From Paenibacillus campinasensis (GTDB lineage Bacteria; Bacillota; Bacilli; Paenibacillales; Paenibacillaceae): a stretch of DNA of 64,000 bases. The notes under the pieces were generated by a model that was given only the letters and a program-made list of their open reading frames with translations, searched no databases and had not been told where the DNA came from. Position numbers and translations under genes: made by a program. Positions 1 to 7,874 of this stretch are shown piece by piece; the first letter of the stretch is position 1, and every line of letters begins with the position of its first letter. The stretch is taken from contig NZ_NPBY01000059.1 of the NCBI RefSeq assembly GCF_002272015.1, positions 1-64,000 of the forward strand. Direction: 5' to 3'.

Positions 1-164
1 CAACTGCTTCGTTACCGGCGAATCTCGTGCAACTCTTATAATATATCATAACCAGATTCACATTGCAAGCTTTTTTTGAATATTTATTCTGGCGATGATT
101 GCTGCCGTTTAAAGCGGCAAGAAATAATATAACATAGCATTTCCTTCAGGTCAATTCATAAACA

Positions 165-1277
165 CTAGTAAATAACTTCCTGTATGAAAAGATGACGCTG
201 CTGAGCCAGATTCACGATCTCCCCGTGTACGGAAACCATCGGTCTTGTTGGATGCTTGCTATCCGTAAATACGATCTCGCCCAGGCTTCCATTGCTGAGG
301 CGTACCCTCATGCCGTGATGGAACGAGGTCAGTCTTTGAATAAAGGTCTGCACCAGCATCGGATCAAGCTTGCCGAAGGATTCAAGATGGAGCTGCTCGA
401 GCACGGCGTAAGATGACTGTGCGTTGCGGTGGAACTTATCGAGAGTCATCGCATGGAACACATCGGTTACGGCGACGATTTTGGCATACATATGAATTCG
501 GCTTCCCTCCAGTTTAAGGGGATAGCCTGTTCCGTCGACTTTCTCATGATGCTGCAGCGCTGCAAGCCGAACTCCTTCATTTACAGCCGCTACATTTTTC
601 AAAATCTGATAACCGTACGTCGTATGCCTGCGCACCTCTTCCTGCTCCTCCTGTGTCAGCTTGGATGGCTTGTTCAGGATAATCGGGTCAATCCTCACGT
701 TCCCGATGTCATGCAGCAGTCCTGCAAATGCAACCTGCATCCATTCCTTCTCCGGAAGACCAACCCACTGCGCCAGCTTGTACGAGGAGAGCGCACATAG
801 AACGGCATGGTGATACCGGTAATCGTGCCTGTTCGTCACGCGGGGAATGAACTTGAGCGCATAATAGTCCTTCTGATGCTCAAGAAGCTGCTGCATTTGT
901 CGCCGTACTTCATACATATGAAGCTCGCCGGTAATGGCAGACTGATAGCATCGTTTAATGAGGGCCAGCATCTTGTCATATTCCTCATGCAGAGATTGTT
1001 CCTTCCGGGCTGACGACTCTTCCTCGGCACTCGCTTGAGGCTGCTCACTGAACAGCAAGGACGGCTTCTGTCCCGCTGATTTCACAGTAGGCACTCTCGT
1101 GCTGTCCCCTTCGACAGATTCCACCGTCACTTGCTCCACCATAAAAGCTTTAAGCACCTCAATATCACGGGGAAGAAGAACCTTTCCTTTTTGCATTAAA
1201 AGGCCGCCCAAAGGCGTGTATACGTCTTCAGCCAGCTTGATACCGATCTGTAAATCACTAACGGTTTTGATCGTCAT
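165..1277 (-). CDS. HD-GYP domain protein (possible c-di-GMP phosphodiesterase)
   Basis: A 370-residue soluble protein. The N-terminal ~55 residues resemble the small domain that often precedes HD-GYP modules; a charged linker follows, and the HD-GYP domain fills about residues 150-320. Visible motifs are HDIG and HHEKVDGTGYP, the GYP signature of enzymes that hydrolyse cyclic di-GMP. Two positions differ from the usual pattern: the lysine after HDIG is asparagine (HDIGN), and the usual DVYDAM-type motif reads DVFHAM. The metal-binding histidines and aspartate look intact, so activity is plausible but not certain. It is the last gene of the left arm and is separated from the arabinoside locus by a strong hairpin. 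No membrane segment is seen, so it is probably cytoplasmic. Confidence 0.85.
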   Translation of the reverse strand: MTIKTVSDLQIGIKLAEDVYTPLGGLLMQKGKVLLPRDIEVLKAFMVEQVTVESVEGDSTRVPTVKSAGQKPSLLFSEQPQASAEEESSARKEQSLHEEYDKMLALIKRCYQSAITGELHMYEVRRQMQQLLEHQKDYYALKFIPRVTNRHDYRYHHAVLCALSSYKLAQWVGLPEKEWMQVAFAGLLHDIGNVRIDPIILNKPSKLTQEEQEEVRRHTTYGYQILKNVAAVNEGVRLAALQHHEKVDGTGYPLKLEGSRIHMYAKIVAVTDVFHAMTLDKFHRNAQSSYAVLEQLHLESFGKLDPMLVQTFIQRLTSFHHGMRVRLSNGSLGEIVFTDSKHPTRPMVSVHGEIVNLAQQRHLFIQEVIY

Positions 1278-1343
1278 GATTCATTGCCCTCTCCATCTTC
1301 TTCGGACTGCCGCGCAGCCTTCATCACCTTATTCCTATTCCAT

Positions 1344-1373
1344 ATTATAGTTCTTGTCCCTCGGCCTGCACAA
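1344..1373 (-). promoter_or_regulatory. candidate sigma-A promoter of the HD-GYP gene
   Basis: Reading the minus strand, a perfect TATAAT (1344-1349) lies 18 bases from TTGTGC (1368-1373). The -10 is good and the -35 weak. It lies about 70 bases upstream of the HD-GYP start codon. Confidence 0.35.
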
Positions 1374-1463
1374 TATCGGTTTCCAAGATAGTATCTCGAT
1401 ATCACAATTCCCGAGCTGCTCTTGAGCGAAATCCATCCAGTACGAGAATCCTGCAAAATGCAG

Positions 1464-1507
1464 CAGCATCCCGGTCATATCTGCCTTGGCACATGACCGG
1501 GATGCTG
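1464..1507 (-). terminator. strong hairpin between abfB and the HD-GYP gene
   Basis: A perfect 15-bp inverted repeat (1464-1478 and 1493-1507) with a 14-base loop, followed on the minus strand by a second small hairpin (CTGCA..TGCAG). There is no long U-tract, so it may be a weak intrinsic terminator or an mRNA 3' end stabiliser for the arabinoside operon. The rest of the 354-base gap 1278-1631 holds only the promoter above. Confidence 0.5.
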
Positions 1508-1631
1508 TCTTATGACTGATTGTAACTTCCTCTATTCTCTTCTGAGCCACCCTACAATCGCTTCGGCTTCTATCATCGTTAAGCGTCGAGAAGAAGCTGT
1601 CGTTTCACTGAACAGGTTCAGCCCCACATCC

Positions 1632-3125
1632 TTATGGCTGAACGGAGATGGTGACAACCGACATCGGCGGAAGCTGGACCGCAAGCGCTCCTTGTTCAAC
1701 TGCAACGCCGGTGAACGGCGCCGGTTGCACAGCATTCGGATGCTCGAACGTATTATGCGCATCCATCCGGTCTGCGGTAATGATGCTGCCCGACACTACC
1801 GCTGAATGCAGGGCATCCATGCCGCGGAGCTCCAGCTTCAGGTCCGCCTTCTGTTGATGATCAATATTGCACAAGCTGATATGAATAGCACCTGCGGAAT
1901 TTCGTGATGCGGATACGGTGACCTGTGGCAGACGGTGCCCCTCATATTCATAGGTGCCGAAGGAAGATGCGACTGGCAGCAGTTCTGCATCCTGATGCAC
2001 TTTAAACATATTGAACACATGATAGGTAGGCGTCAGCAGCATATCCTGCCCTTCCGTCAGGATCATTGCCTGCAGCACATTGACGGTCTGCGCGATATTG
2101 GTCATCTGTACACGATCCGCGTGGTGATGGAAGATGTTCAGATGCAGGCCGGCCACCAGCGCATCGCGGATCGTATTCTGCTGATACAGGAAGCCCGGAT
2201 TGGTGCCTGGCTCCACATCATACCAGGTTCCCCATTCATCGATAATGAGACCGACCCGCTTCTCCGGATCATACTTGTCCATAATCGCGCTGTGCTTCGT
2301 AATCAGCTCATCCATATACAGCGCTTTCTTCATCGTCATGAACCATTCGTCCTCCGGAAACCCTAACGCAGAGCCTTTGCCGAGGAAAAAATCGCCCGGA
2401 ACCGTGTAATAATGCAAGCTGAGTCCGTCCATATACGCACCGGCATTGCTCATCAGCACTTCCGTCCAGTTGTAATCGTCGGTATTGGCTCCACCGGCGA
2501 TTTTGTACACCTTGTTGTCCCCGTAGTTCCTTACGTATGTCTGATATTGACGGTACAGATCTGCATAATATTCCGGCCGCATATTGCCGCCGCAGCCCCA
2601 GTTCTCGTTGCCTACCCCGAAATATTTCAGCTTCCACGGCTCTGCTCTGCCGTTATCGCGCCGCCAGTCCGCCATCGGAGACTCGCCGTCAAACGTCATA
2701 TACTCAACCCACTCGGACATTTCCTGCACGGTCCCACTGCCGACATTGCCGCAGATGTAAGGTTCACATTCCAGCAGCTCACACAGCAGCATGAACTCAT
2801 GCGTACCGAAGTGATTGTTCTCGATCACGCCGCCCCAGTTGGTGTTCACCATCCGTTTGCGCTCATCTCTTGGACCGATGCCGTCCTTCCAGTGATATTC
2901 ATCAGCGAAACAGCCGCCCGGCCACCGCAATACCGGAATCTGAAGCTGTTTCAGAGCAGCCAGGACATCGTTCCTTATTCCCTTCGTATTGGAGATTGGT
3001 GAATCCTCCCCTACCCATATTCCTTCATAAATGCATCTGCCAAGATGTTCGGCAAAATGACCATATATATTTCGATTAATGATGCCTTTAGGCATATCTA
3101 CATTAATTATTGCTTGATGGGCCAT
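1632..3125 (-). CDS. abfB: intracellular alpha-L-arabinofuranosidase, GH51
   Basis: A 497-residue glycoside hydrolase of family 51. It releases L-arabinose from arabino-oligosaccharides after import. There is no signal peptide, as expected for the cytoplasmic GH51 enzymes. The acid/base glutamate is in GNEN (about E174) and the nucleophile in DEWG (about E297). The N-terminal run with NIYGHFAEHLGR and the WGCGGNM stretch match what I recall of the B. subtilis AbfB (Abf2) type more than AbfA. Length is normal. It is the last gene of the operon, 85 bases after the second permease and separated from it by a perfect 13-bp hairpin. The start ATG is preceded by AGGAGG. Confidence 0.93.
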   Translation of the reverse strand: MAHQAIINVDMPKGIINRNIYGHFAEHLGRCIYEGIWVGEDSPISNTKGIRNDVLAALKQLQIPVLRWPGGCFADEYHWKDGIGPRDERKRMVNTNWGGVIENNHFGTHEFMLLCELLECEPYICGNVGSGTVQEMSEWVEYMTFDGESPMADWRRDNGRAEPWKLKYFGVGNENWGCGGNMRPEYYADLYRQYQTYVRNYGDNKVYKIAGGANTDDYNWTEVLMSNAGAYMDGLSLHYYTVPGDFFLGKGSALGFPEDEWFMTMKKALYMDELITKHSAIMDKYDPEKRVGLIIDEWGTWYDVEPGTNPGFLYQQNTIRDALVAGLHLNIFHHHADRVQMTNIAQTVNVLQAMILTEGQDMLLTPTYHVFNMFKVHQDAELLPVASSFGTYEYEGHRLPQVTVSASRNSAGAIHISLCNIDHQQKADLKLELRGMDALHSAVVSGSIITADRMDAHNTFEHPNAVQPAPFTGVAVEQGALAVQLPPMSVVTISVQP

Positions 3126-3161
3126 TCTATCAACAACCTCCTAATATGGATACCTGCACAG

Positions 3162-3196
3162 ATGCCCGTCTCCACCAGCCTTGTGGAGACGGGCAT
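3162..3196 (-). promoter_or_regulatory. intra-operon hairpin between permease gene and abfB
   Basis: A perfect 13-bp inverted repeat (3162-3174 and 3184-3196) with a 9-base loop and no U-tract. Such hairpins between transporter and enzyme genes often act as RNA processing or stability elements; partial termination is the alternative. Confidence 0.45.
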
Positions 3197-3210
3197 GGCC
3201 TAACAGTCAC

Positions 3211-4035
3211 TTATCCTTTGACCGCTCCGCCAACGATACCTTTCACGATCTGCTTCTGCATGAAGATGAAGAAGATGAATACCGGGATCAGCGTAATGAC
3301 CGTCATTGTCATGAACATCGGCCAGTTAACGGTAAACTCTCCCTTGGCTCTGTAAATTTCCAGAACAAGCGTTGTATTCTCCCGAGTGCTGAGAAACAGC
3401 ATCGGGGACAAGAAGTCGTTCCAGATCCACATGGTTTGAAATACGGCACTGGTTACCGTGATCGGTTTAAGCAGCGGCAGAATAATTCGCCAGAAGATGC
3501 CCTGAATGGAGCATCCGTCGATCGTCGCTGCCTCCGACAGATCCTTCGGAATCGTCCTCATGTAACCAAGTATCAGGAAGAAGACGAATACCGAGCCTCC
3601 CAGATACAACGTGACAAGCCCATACAATCTGTCGATCAGCCGAAACTGGGTCATGAGCTGGAATAATGGCACCAGCAGAGTTTGAAAAGGAACCATGAAC
3701 CCGAGCAGCAGGTATACCATAATCATCCGGTTCAAGCGGGTGCGGTTGTATACCATGGGGTATGCCGCCATTGCTCCGATCAGAACCATCAGGACGACGG
3801 AGGTTACAGTGAGGAACAAGCTGTTGCCGAAGCTGCGCAGGATTGGCGTCTCCTCAAACACTCTGGCATAATTCGAGAACACCCACTCCGTAGGCAAGCT
3901 TAGCGGACTTCTCAGTGTCTCCATCTCTGTCTTGAAGGTGTTGACAATAATGATGTAGAAGGGGAAGAACATCAGCAACCCGATCGGCAGCATGAGGACG
4001 TCAAGCAGCCAATGGTTCCGGTTTGATTGTCTCAT
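3211..4035 (-). CDS. carbohydrate ABC transporter permease (MalG family)
   Basis: A 274-residue inner-membrane permease with about six membrane segments and the EAA loop EAATIDGCSIQGIF that contacts the ATPase. It is the second permease of the importer. The reading frame stays open further upstream, but I place the start at 4035, because the ATG there overlaps the stop of the first permease as ATGA, the residues MRQSNRNHW fit the family N-terminus, and the extra upstream residues are antisense-like and overlap the neighbouring gene. Its partners are the permease just upstream and the lipoprotein before that. Confidence 0.92.
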   Translation of the reverse strand: MRQSNRNHWLLDVLMLPIGLLMFFPFYIIIVNTFKTEMETLRSPLSLPTEWVFSNYARVFEETPILRSFGNSLFLTVTSVVLMVLIGAMAAYPMVYNRTRLNRMIMVYLLLGFMVPFQTLLVPLFQLMTQFRLIDRLYGLVTLYLGGSVFVFFLILGYMRTIPKDLSEAATIDGCSIQGIFWRIILPLLKPITVTSAVFQTMWIWNDFLSPMLFLSTRENTTLVLEIYRAKGEFTVNWPMFMTMTVITLIPVFIFFIFMQKQIVKGIVGGAVKG

Positions 4036-4922
4036 TGCATGCGTTCCTCCCTTCGTTGCATCAGATTGAACTGAAGGAAGCCTATCACAAGCACGATCAG
4101 GAAGAAGACGACGGAGATGGCCGAAGCCAGACCAAACTGGGCTTCCGAGATCCCTCGCAGCACAATAACGTGTGTAATGGTGTGCGTTTCGAATCCAGGA
4201 CCTCCATTCGTCAAAGCAAACGGAATTTCGTATACCTTCAGTCCGTTCGTAATCAGCAGCAGAATGCTGACCGTCATGGCTGGGGCAAGCAGTGGTATCG
4301 TCAGATACCGGATTTGCTGCCATCTGCTGGCCCCGTCAATGGATGCCGCCTCATAGAAATCACGAGGAATGGACTGCAGAAAGGCCAGATAAATGATGGC
4401 ATGCCAACCCGTCACCGCCCATACAGCAACCACAATCGTCGATATTTTGGCCAATACAGGATCCGATAACCAAGGCTGCGGTCCGCTGCCGAACAGCTCG
4501 CGCAGGATGGTATTCAAGATTCCCGAAGGAACCGGGGCAAAGATAAAGCCCCAGACGAAGGCCAACAGCAATCCGCTCGGTATCGACGGGAAGAAGAATA
4601 CGGCTCTGAGCACATTTTTACTCAGAAATTTCTGGTCCAGGATGAGCGCCAGCGGAATCGCCAGCAGCGTTACCAGCACTGTCGTTGCTACCGCAAACAG
4701 TACGGTGAAGGAAATCCCGGACATAATCGCCGGATCGGCAAACAGTCTGGCATAATTTCTTAATCCGATAAAATCGTAATTGTTCGAATACCCGTTGAAA
4801 TTCGTCAGGCTCAGTGTAAATGAACGGATGAGCGGATAGATCGTGAACAATGTGTAGATTACCAGAATCGGAATCAGAAACACCTGGTATTGCAGCTGAC
4901 GCATAAATTTACCCATGTTCAT
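4032..4922 (-). CDS. carbohydrate ABC transporter permease (MalF family)
   Basis: A 296-residue integral membrane protein with about six membrane segments and an EAA motif (EAASIDGASRWQQIRYLTIP). It pairs with the downstream permease to form the channel of a CUT1-type sugar importer. It begins 23 bases after the binding-protein gene and its stop overlaps the start of the next gene by 4 bases, so the two are translationally coupled. No ATPase gene is present in the locus; CUT1 importers in Bacillales commonly share an MsmX-type ATPase encoded elsewhere, which is an inference here. Confidence 0.92.
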   Translation of the reverse strand: MNMGKFMRQLQYQVFLIPILVIYTLFTIYPLIRSFTLSLTNFNGYSNNYDFIGLRNYARLFADPAIMSGISFTVLFAVATTVLVTLLAIPLALILDQKFLSKNVLRAVFFFPSIPSGLLLAFVWGFIFAPVPSGILNTILRELFGSGPQPWLSDPVLAKISTIVVAVWAVTGWHAIIYLAFLQSIPRDFYEAASIDGASRWQQIRYLTIPLLAPAMTVSILLLITNGLKVYEIPFALTNGGPGFETHTITHVIVLRGISEAQFGLASAISVVFFLIVLVIGFLQFNLMQRREERMQ

Positions 4923-4945
4923 CTTCCTTTCAGGCGCGTTACCCC

Positions 4946-6217
4946 TTAGTAGTTCTCCATTTCTTCAAATTTTCTATCTATGGCTTGAATGGCTTCATCC
5001 ACTGAAATCTTGCCTACAGCCACATCTTGCGTGGAGACCACGAACTGGTTTCTTAACGCTTCCTGATATCTTGGCCATGTCACCATCGGAAGATAGATAT
5101 TGCCTTCGATCAATCCTTCTTCATAAGCCTGCTGCAGCGCAGGATGAACTTCCGCTTCAAATCCTTCGGCCGTCATAATCAATCCGGTTCCTTCATAGAA
5201 CAGCTGCAGCCCCTCTTCACTGCTCAAGTATTCCAGGAATAACAGAGCTTCCTCTTGGCGCGGTGTTTTGCTGTTTACTGCGAAGCCGACACCCGGCGCA
5301 CCTACATAATAGCGCTGACCCTCTTCGAATCCTGGCAGCCCCATGACACCATAGTCGAGGTCCGGCGTTTGATCCAGCTTATCAAGCACCCAAGGTCCGC
5401 TGAAGAACATCGCCACATTGCCGAGGGCAAATTCACTTTCGACCTGCTCACCCGTCAGACCGATCATATCCGGCGTCAGGATCCCTGTATCAATAAGGTC
5501 CCGCTTCCATACGTTGAACACTTCCGTCCATCCGTCGGCGAATGTTTTCTCTCCGGCGAAGATTTTGTCATCGAATTCAGGATCCTGGGACAATACCATA
5601 TTTCCGTACAAAGCAGAGTGCACTTGCGTTAAATCCTGCATATTGTCGTACAGCGGAATAATACCCGCCTCTTTCAGCTTGAGGCATACTTCCACGAACT
5701 CATCCCAGGTCTGCGGGAGTTCTGTAATGCCCGCTTGCTCAAACAGCGCCTTGTTATAGAACCATCCGCCTACCCAGCCGTTTTGGGTGAAGGCGTACGT
5801 TCTTCCGTCCTTGCTCAACATCGGTTTGTTGCTGTCGAGCATTACCTCCATAAACGGATAATCCGTCAGATCAAGCGCATGCCCTCCATCGATAATCTCA
5901 TTCCGATTCTCTGCCGCAATCATAAAAATATCGGTAGCCGAATCTGACAGCAGCATCGTCTGCAGCTTGGATATATAGTCTCTTACTGGAGGAGCGAACT
6001 GGAAGTCAAAGGTAATATGCGGATACTTCTCCTGGAAGCCTTGCAGAACAGGCTTCATCTCTGACTCATTGTTCCAGGCCAGAATACTCAATTTCACTTG
6101 ATTGGGTTCGGAAGCGCTTCCGTTATTGCCCGTAGCCGAGTCATTATTACTCCCGCACGCCCCCAAAATGACCGATACCAGCATAACCACCACGAACAGC
6201 AGTGACTTTCTTTTCAC
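4946..6217 (-). CDS. extracellular sugar-binding lipoprotein of ABC importer
   Basis: A 423-residue solute-binding protein of the family 1 type. Residues 1-21 form a lipoprotein signal with lipobox LGAC, so the mature protein starts with Cys21 and is anchored outside the membrane. I chose the GTG at 6217 because GAGGGGG lies 9 bases before it and VKRKSLLFVVVML is a normal signal start; the longer open frame would hide the signal. From the neighbours the ligand is probably an arabinose-containing oligosaccharide, which the sequence alone does not prove. It follows the two-component genes after a 118-base gap with a cre-like site and a direct repeat. Confidence 0.92.
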   Translation of the reverse strand: MKRKSLLFVVVMLVSVILGACGSNNDSATGNNGSASEPNQVKLSILAWNNESEMKPVLQGFQEKYPHITFDFQFAPPVRDYISKLQTMLLSDSATDIFMIAAENRNEIIDGGHALDLTDYPFMEVMLDSNKPMLSKDGRTYAFTQNGWVGGWFYNKALFEQAGITELPQTWDEFVEVCLKLKEAGIIPLYDNMQDLTQVHSALYGNMVLSQDPEFDDKIFAGEKTFADGWTEVFNVWKRDLIDTGILTPDMIGLTGEQVESEFALGNVAMFFSGPWVLDKLDQTPDLDYGVMGLPGFEEGQRYYVGAPGVGFAVNSKTPRQEEALLFLEYLSSEEGLQLFYEGTGLIMTAEGFEAEVHPALQQAYEEGLIEGNIYLPMVTWPRYQEALRNQFVVSTQDVAVGKISVDEAIQAIDRKFEEMENY

Positions 6218-6244
6218 TTGTAACGTCCCCCTCTTTGGATTGTT

Positions 6245-6258
6245 GTAAGCACTTTCAT
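6245..6258 (-). promoter_or_regulatory. cre-like CcpA site before the sugar-binding protein
   Basis: TGTAAGCACTTTCA matches the degenerate catabolite-responsive element TGWNANCGNTNWCA with one mismatch. It lies 28 bases upstream of the GTG start. This suggests carbon catabolite repression of the uptake genes. Confidence 0.4.
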
Positions 6259-6303
6259 CGATTACAAGCTTACCTCTATTCCGTGACTGGTTGAATTCAT
6301 ATT

Positions 6304-6333
6304 GTTGCGCAATTTCTTGTATTTCGTTGCGCA
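6304..6333 (-). promoter_or_regulatory. direct repeat, candidate operator of the AraC-type regulator
   Basis: GTTGCGCA occurs at 6304-6311 and again at 6326-6333, exactly 22 bases apart (about two helix turns) in the same orientation. AraC-type regulators typically bind such direct repeats. It stands just after the regulator stop codon and upstream of the sugar-binding protein gene. Function is inferred from position and spacing. Confidence 0.35.
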
Positions 6334-6335
6334 GC

Positions 6336-7874
6336 TTAATGATCATTCTGACGGGACTGGCGGTACTGTTTGGGGGACATCCCGTAGTACTTCTTAAACG
6401 TTCGGCTGAAATGACTCTCGTCCACAAAACCGGTAACGGAAGCGATCAGGCTGTTCTTCTCATCCGTGCGTATCAGCAAGTCAGCAGCCTTCTCTACTCT
6501 GACCTGAAGGACATAGTTCCAATAATTGATGTCCATCTCCTGTTTAAATAAGCGGCTGAGCTGGAACTTGTCAATCCCGAACCGGTCGGCGATGACCTGC
6601 AAGGACAGATCCTCGCCATAATTCAGATCGATATACTGCTTGATCCGCATCATTAAGTCTACCGCCGGATTCACACCCTTGATGCTGTCCGCAATGCTGG
6701 TAAGAAACTCGTTGAACAGCTGCTCCAGTTGTGTCACATGGCGGCATTGCCTCAGATCCTCCATAGCCATCGTATGCCGTCCGCTTGTCGTTCCCGCCAT
6801 GCGGGGGCTGGATTGGGCGATCGCGTAGAGCATATGCAGCACGATGGAATATACGCCTTCCGGGTGGATCTGCAAACTGCGGATTTGACGGAACAGATCT
6901 GCACTCAGCTTCTTGGCCGCTTCAAGATTGAAATCATGGACGACCATCTCCCGGAAAGCCTGTTCGACTGGCTGGAAGTCCGCCATCCGCCATTCTTGCG
7001 AAACAACCACCTCTCCGTATACGTTGACCGGATCATCGGTATAGAAGCCTGCCATAAGCGCTTCTTCACTTCTCTTCACCAGCTCTAGCAATCTGTGAGC
7101 GGAATCACCGGTAACTGCCATCAGCGGGCTGACGCCGATCATAACCGGGATATCTTGTAGGAACTGCGATAATTCCTGTGTCTGACCCCGTGTGCTAGCA
7201 CCAACCAGCCGGGAGAGCTCCTTCAGTTGATCCATGTCCATCATGCTGTCCAGTCCGACCAGAACACTGTAATAATCCTGGCTTCTCCGATAGATGATCG
7301 GTGGAATTACTGAGCTCGTCCAAAGCAACTGTTCCCGGAGCTGAGATTCGCTTACATCCGCGGCATTCAACATATCAAGGACAGCGATATACTGAATTTG
7401 CAGCAGATTTAAGGCCCGATTGACCTTAGCGATGCTTGCCGGTTCCAGCGTTCTGGTATGCACAAGCTTCCCGAACTCCCGGGACAGCTTAGATATCTCT
7501 TCTTCTCGAATGGTGCTCAGCAGCTCTTGAATGGTGGCTGTCAGTGACACGATATCTACCGGCTTAAGCAAATATTGATACACTTCGAGCCTCAGAGCGT
7601 CCCGTGCATAACTGAATTCGTCATGAGCGCTCAGAATAATCGTTTTAGGCTTCTTAACCGTCTCATCCAGCTGCCGCAACGTCTCGATCCCGGTCATATA
7701 GGGCATCTGAATATCAAGAATGACCACGTCCGGCAGAAATTCCTCTAGTAGCTGTAAGGTTTCCCGACCGTCATAAGCATGCTTCTTCTCGGTAATGCCA
7801 AGCGCAGTCCAGTCCATCGTTTTGTCCAAAAAAGTATGCAAAGACTTCTGATCATCCGCAATCAGTAATTTCAT
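6336..7874 (-). CDS. response regulator, REC plus AraC-type HTH (YesN-like)
   Basis: A 512-residue two-component regulator. The receiver domain covers about residues 1-120 with the phosphorylated aspartate in VILDIQMP (D54) and the conserved LKPVD lysine. The central region of about 280 residues is the linker common to YesN proteins. The C-terminal ~100 residues are a double helix-turn-helix AraC domain ending with SHFSRTFKKYYGMSPKQYR. It overlaps the kinase gene by 4 bases (ATGA). It probably activates the transporter and abfB genes downstream when the partner kinase senses a sugar. Confidence 0.94.
   Translation of the reverse strand: MKLLIADDQKSLHTFLDKTMDWTALGITEKKHAYDGRETLQLLEEFLPDVVILDIQMPYMTGIETLRQLDETVKKPKTIILSAHDEFSYARDALRLEVYQYLLKPVDIVSLTATIQELLSTIREEEISKLSREFGKLVHTRTLEPASIAKVNRALNLLQIQYIAVLDMLNAADVSESQLREQLLWTSSVIPPIIYRRSQDYYSVLVGLDSMMDMDQLKELSRLVGASTRGQTQELSQFLQDIPVMIGVSPLMAVTGDSAHRLLELVKRSEEALMAGFYTDDPVNVYGEVVVSQEWRMADFQPVEQAFREMVVHDFNLEAAKKLSADLFRQIRSLQIHPEGVYSIVLHMLYAIAQSSPRMAGTTSGRHTMAMEDLRQCRHVTQLEQLFNEFLTSIADSIKGVNPAVDLMMRIKQYIDLNYGEDLSLQVIADRFGIDKFQLSRLFKQEMDINYWNYVLQVRVEKAADLLIRTDEKNSLIASVTGFVDESHFSRTFKKYYGMSPKQYRQSRQNDH

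Noticed and set aside
1..164. Small inverted repeat (TGCCG..CGGCA near 105-120) as terminator of the HD-GYP gene
   Set aside because: No T-run on the minus strand after the stem and only five base pairs.
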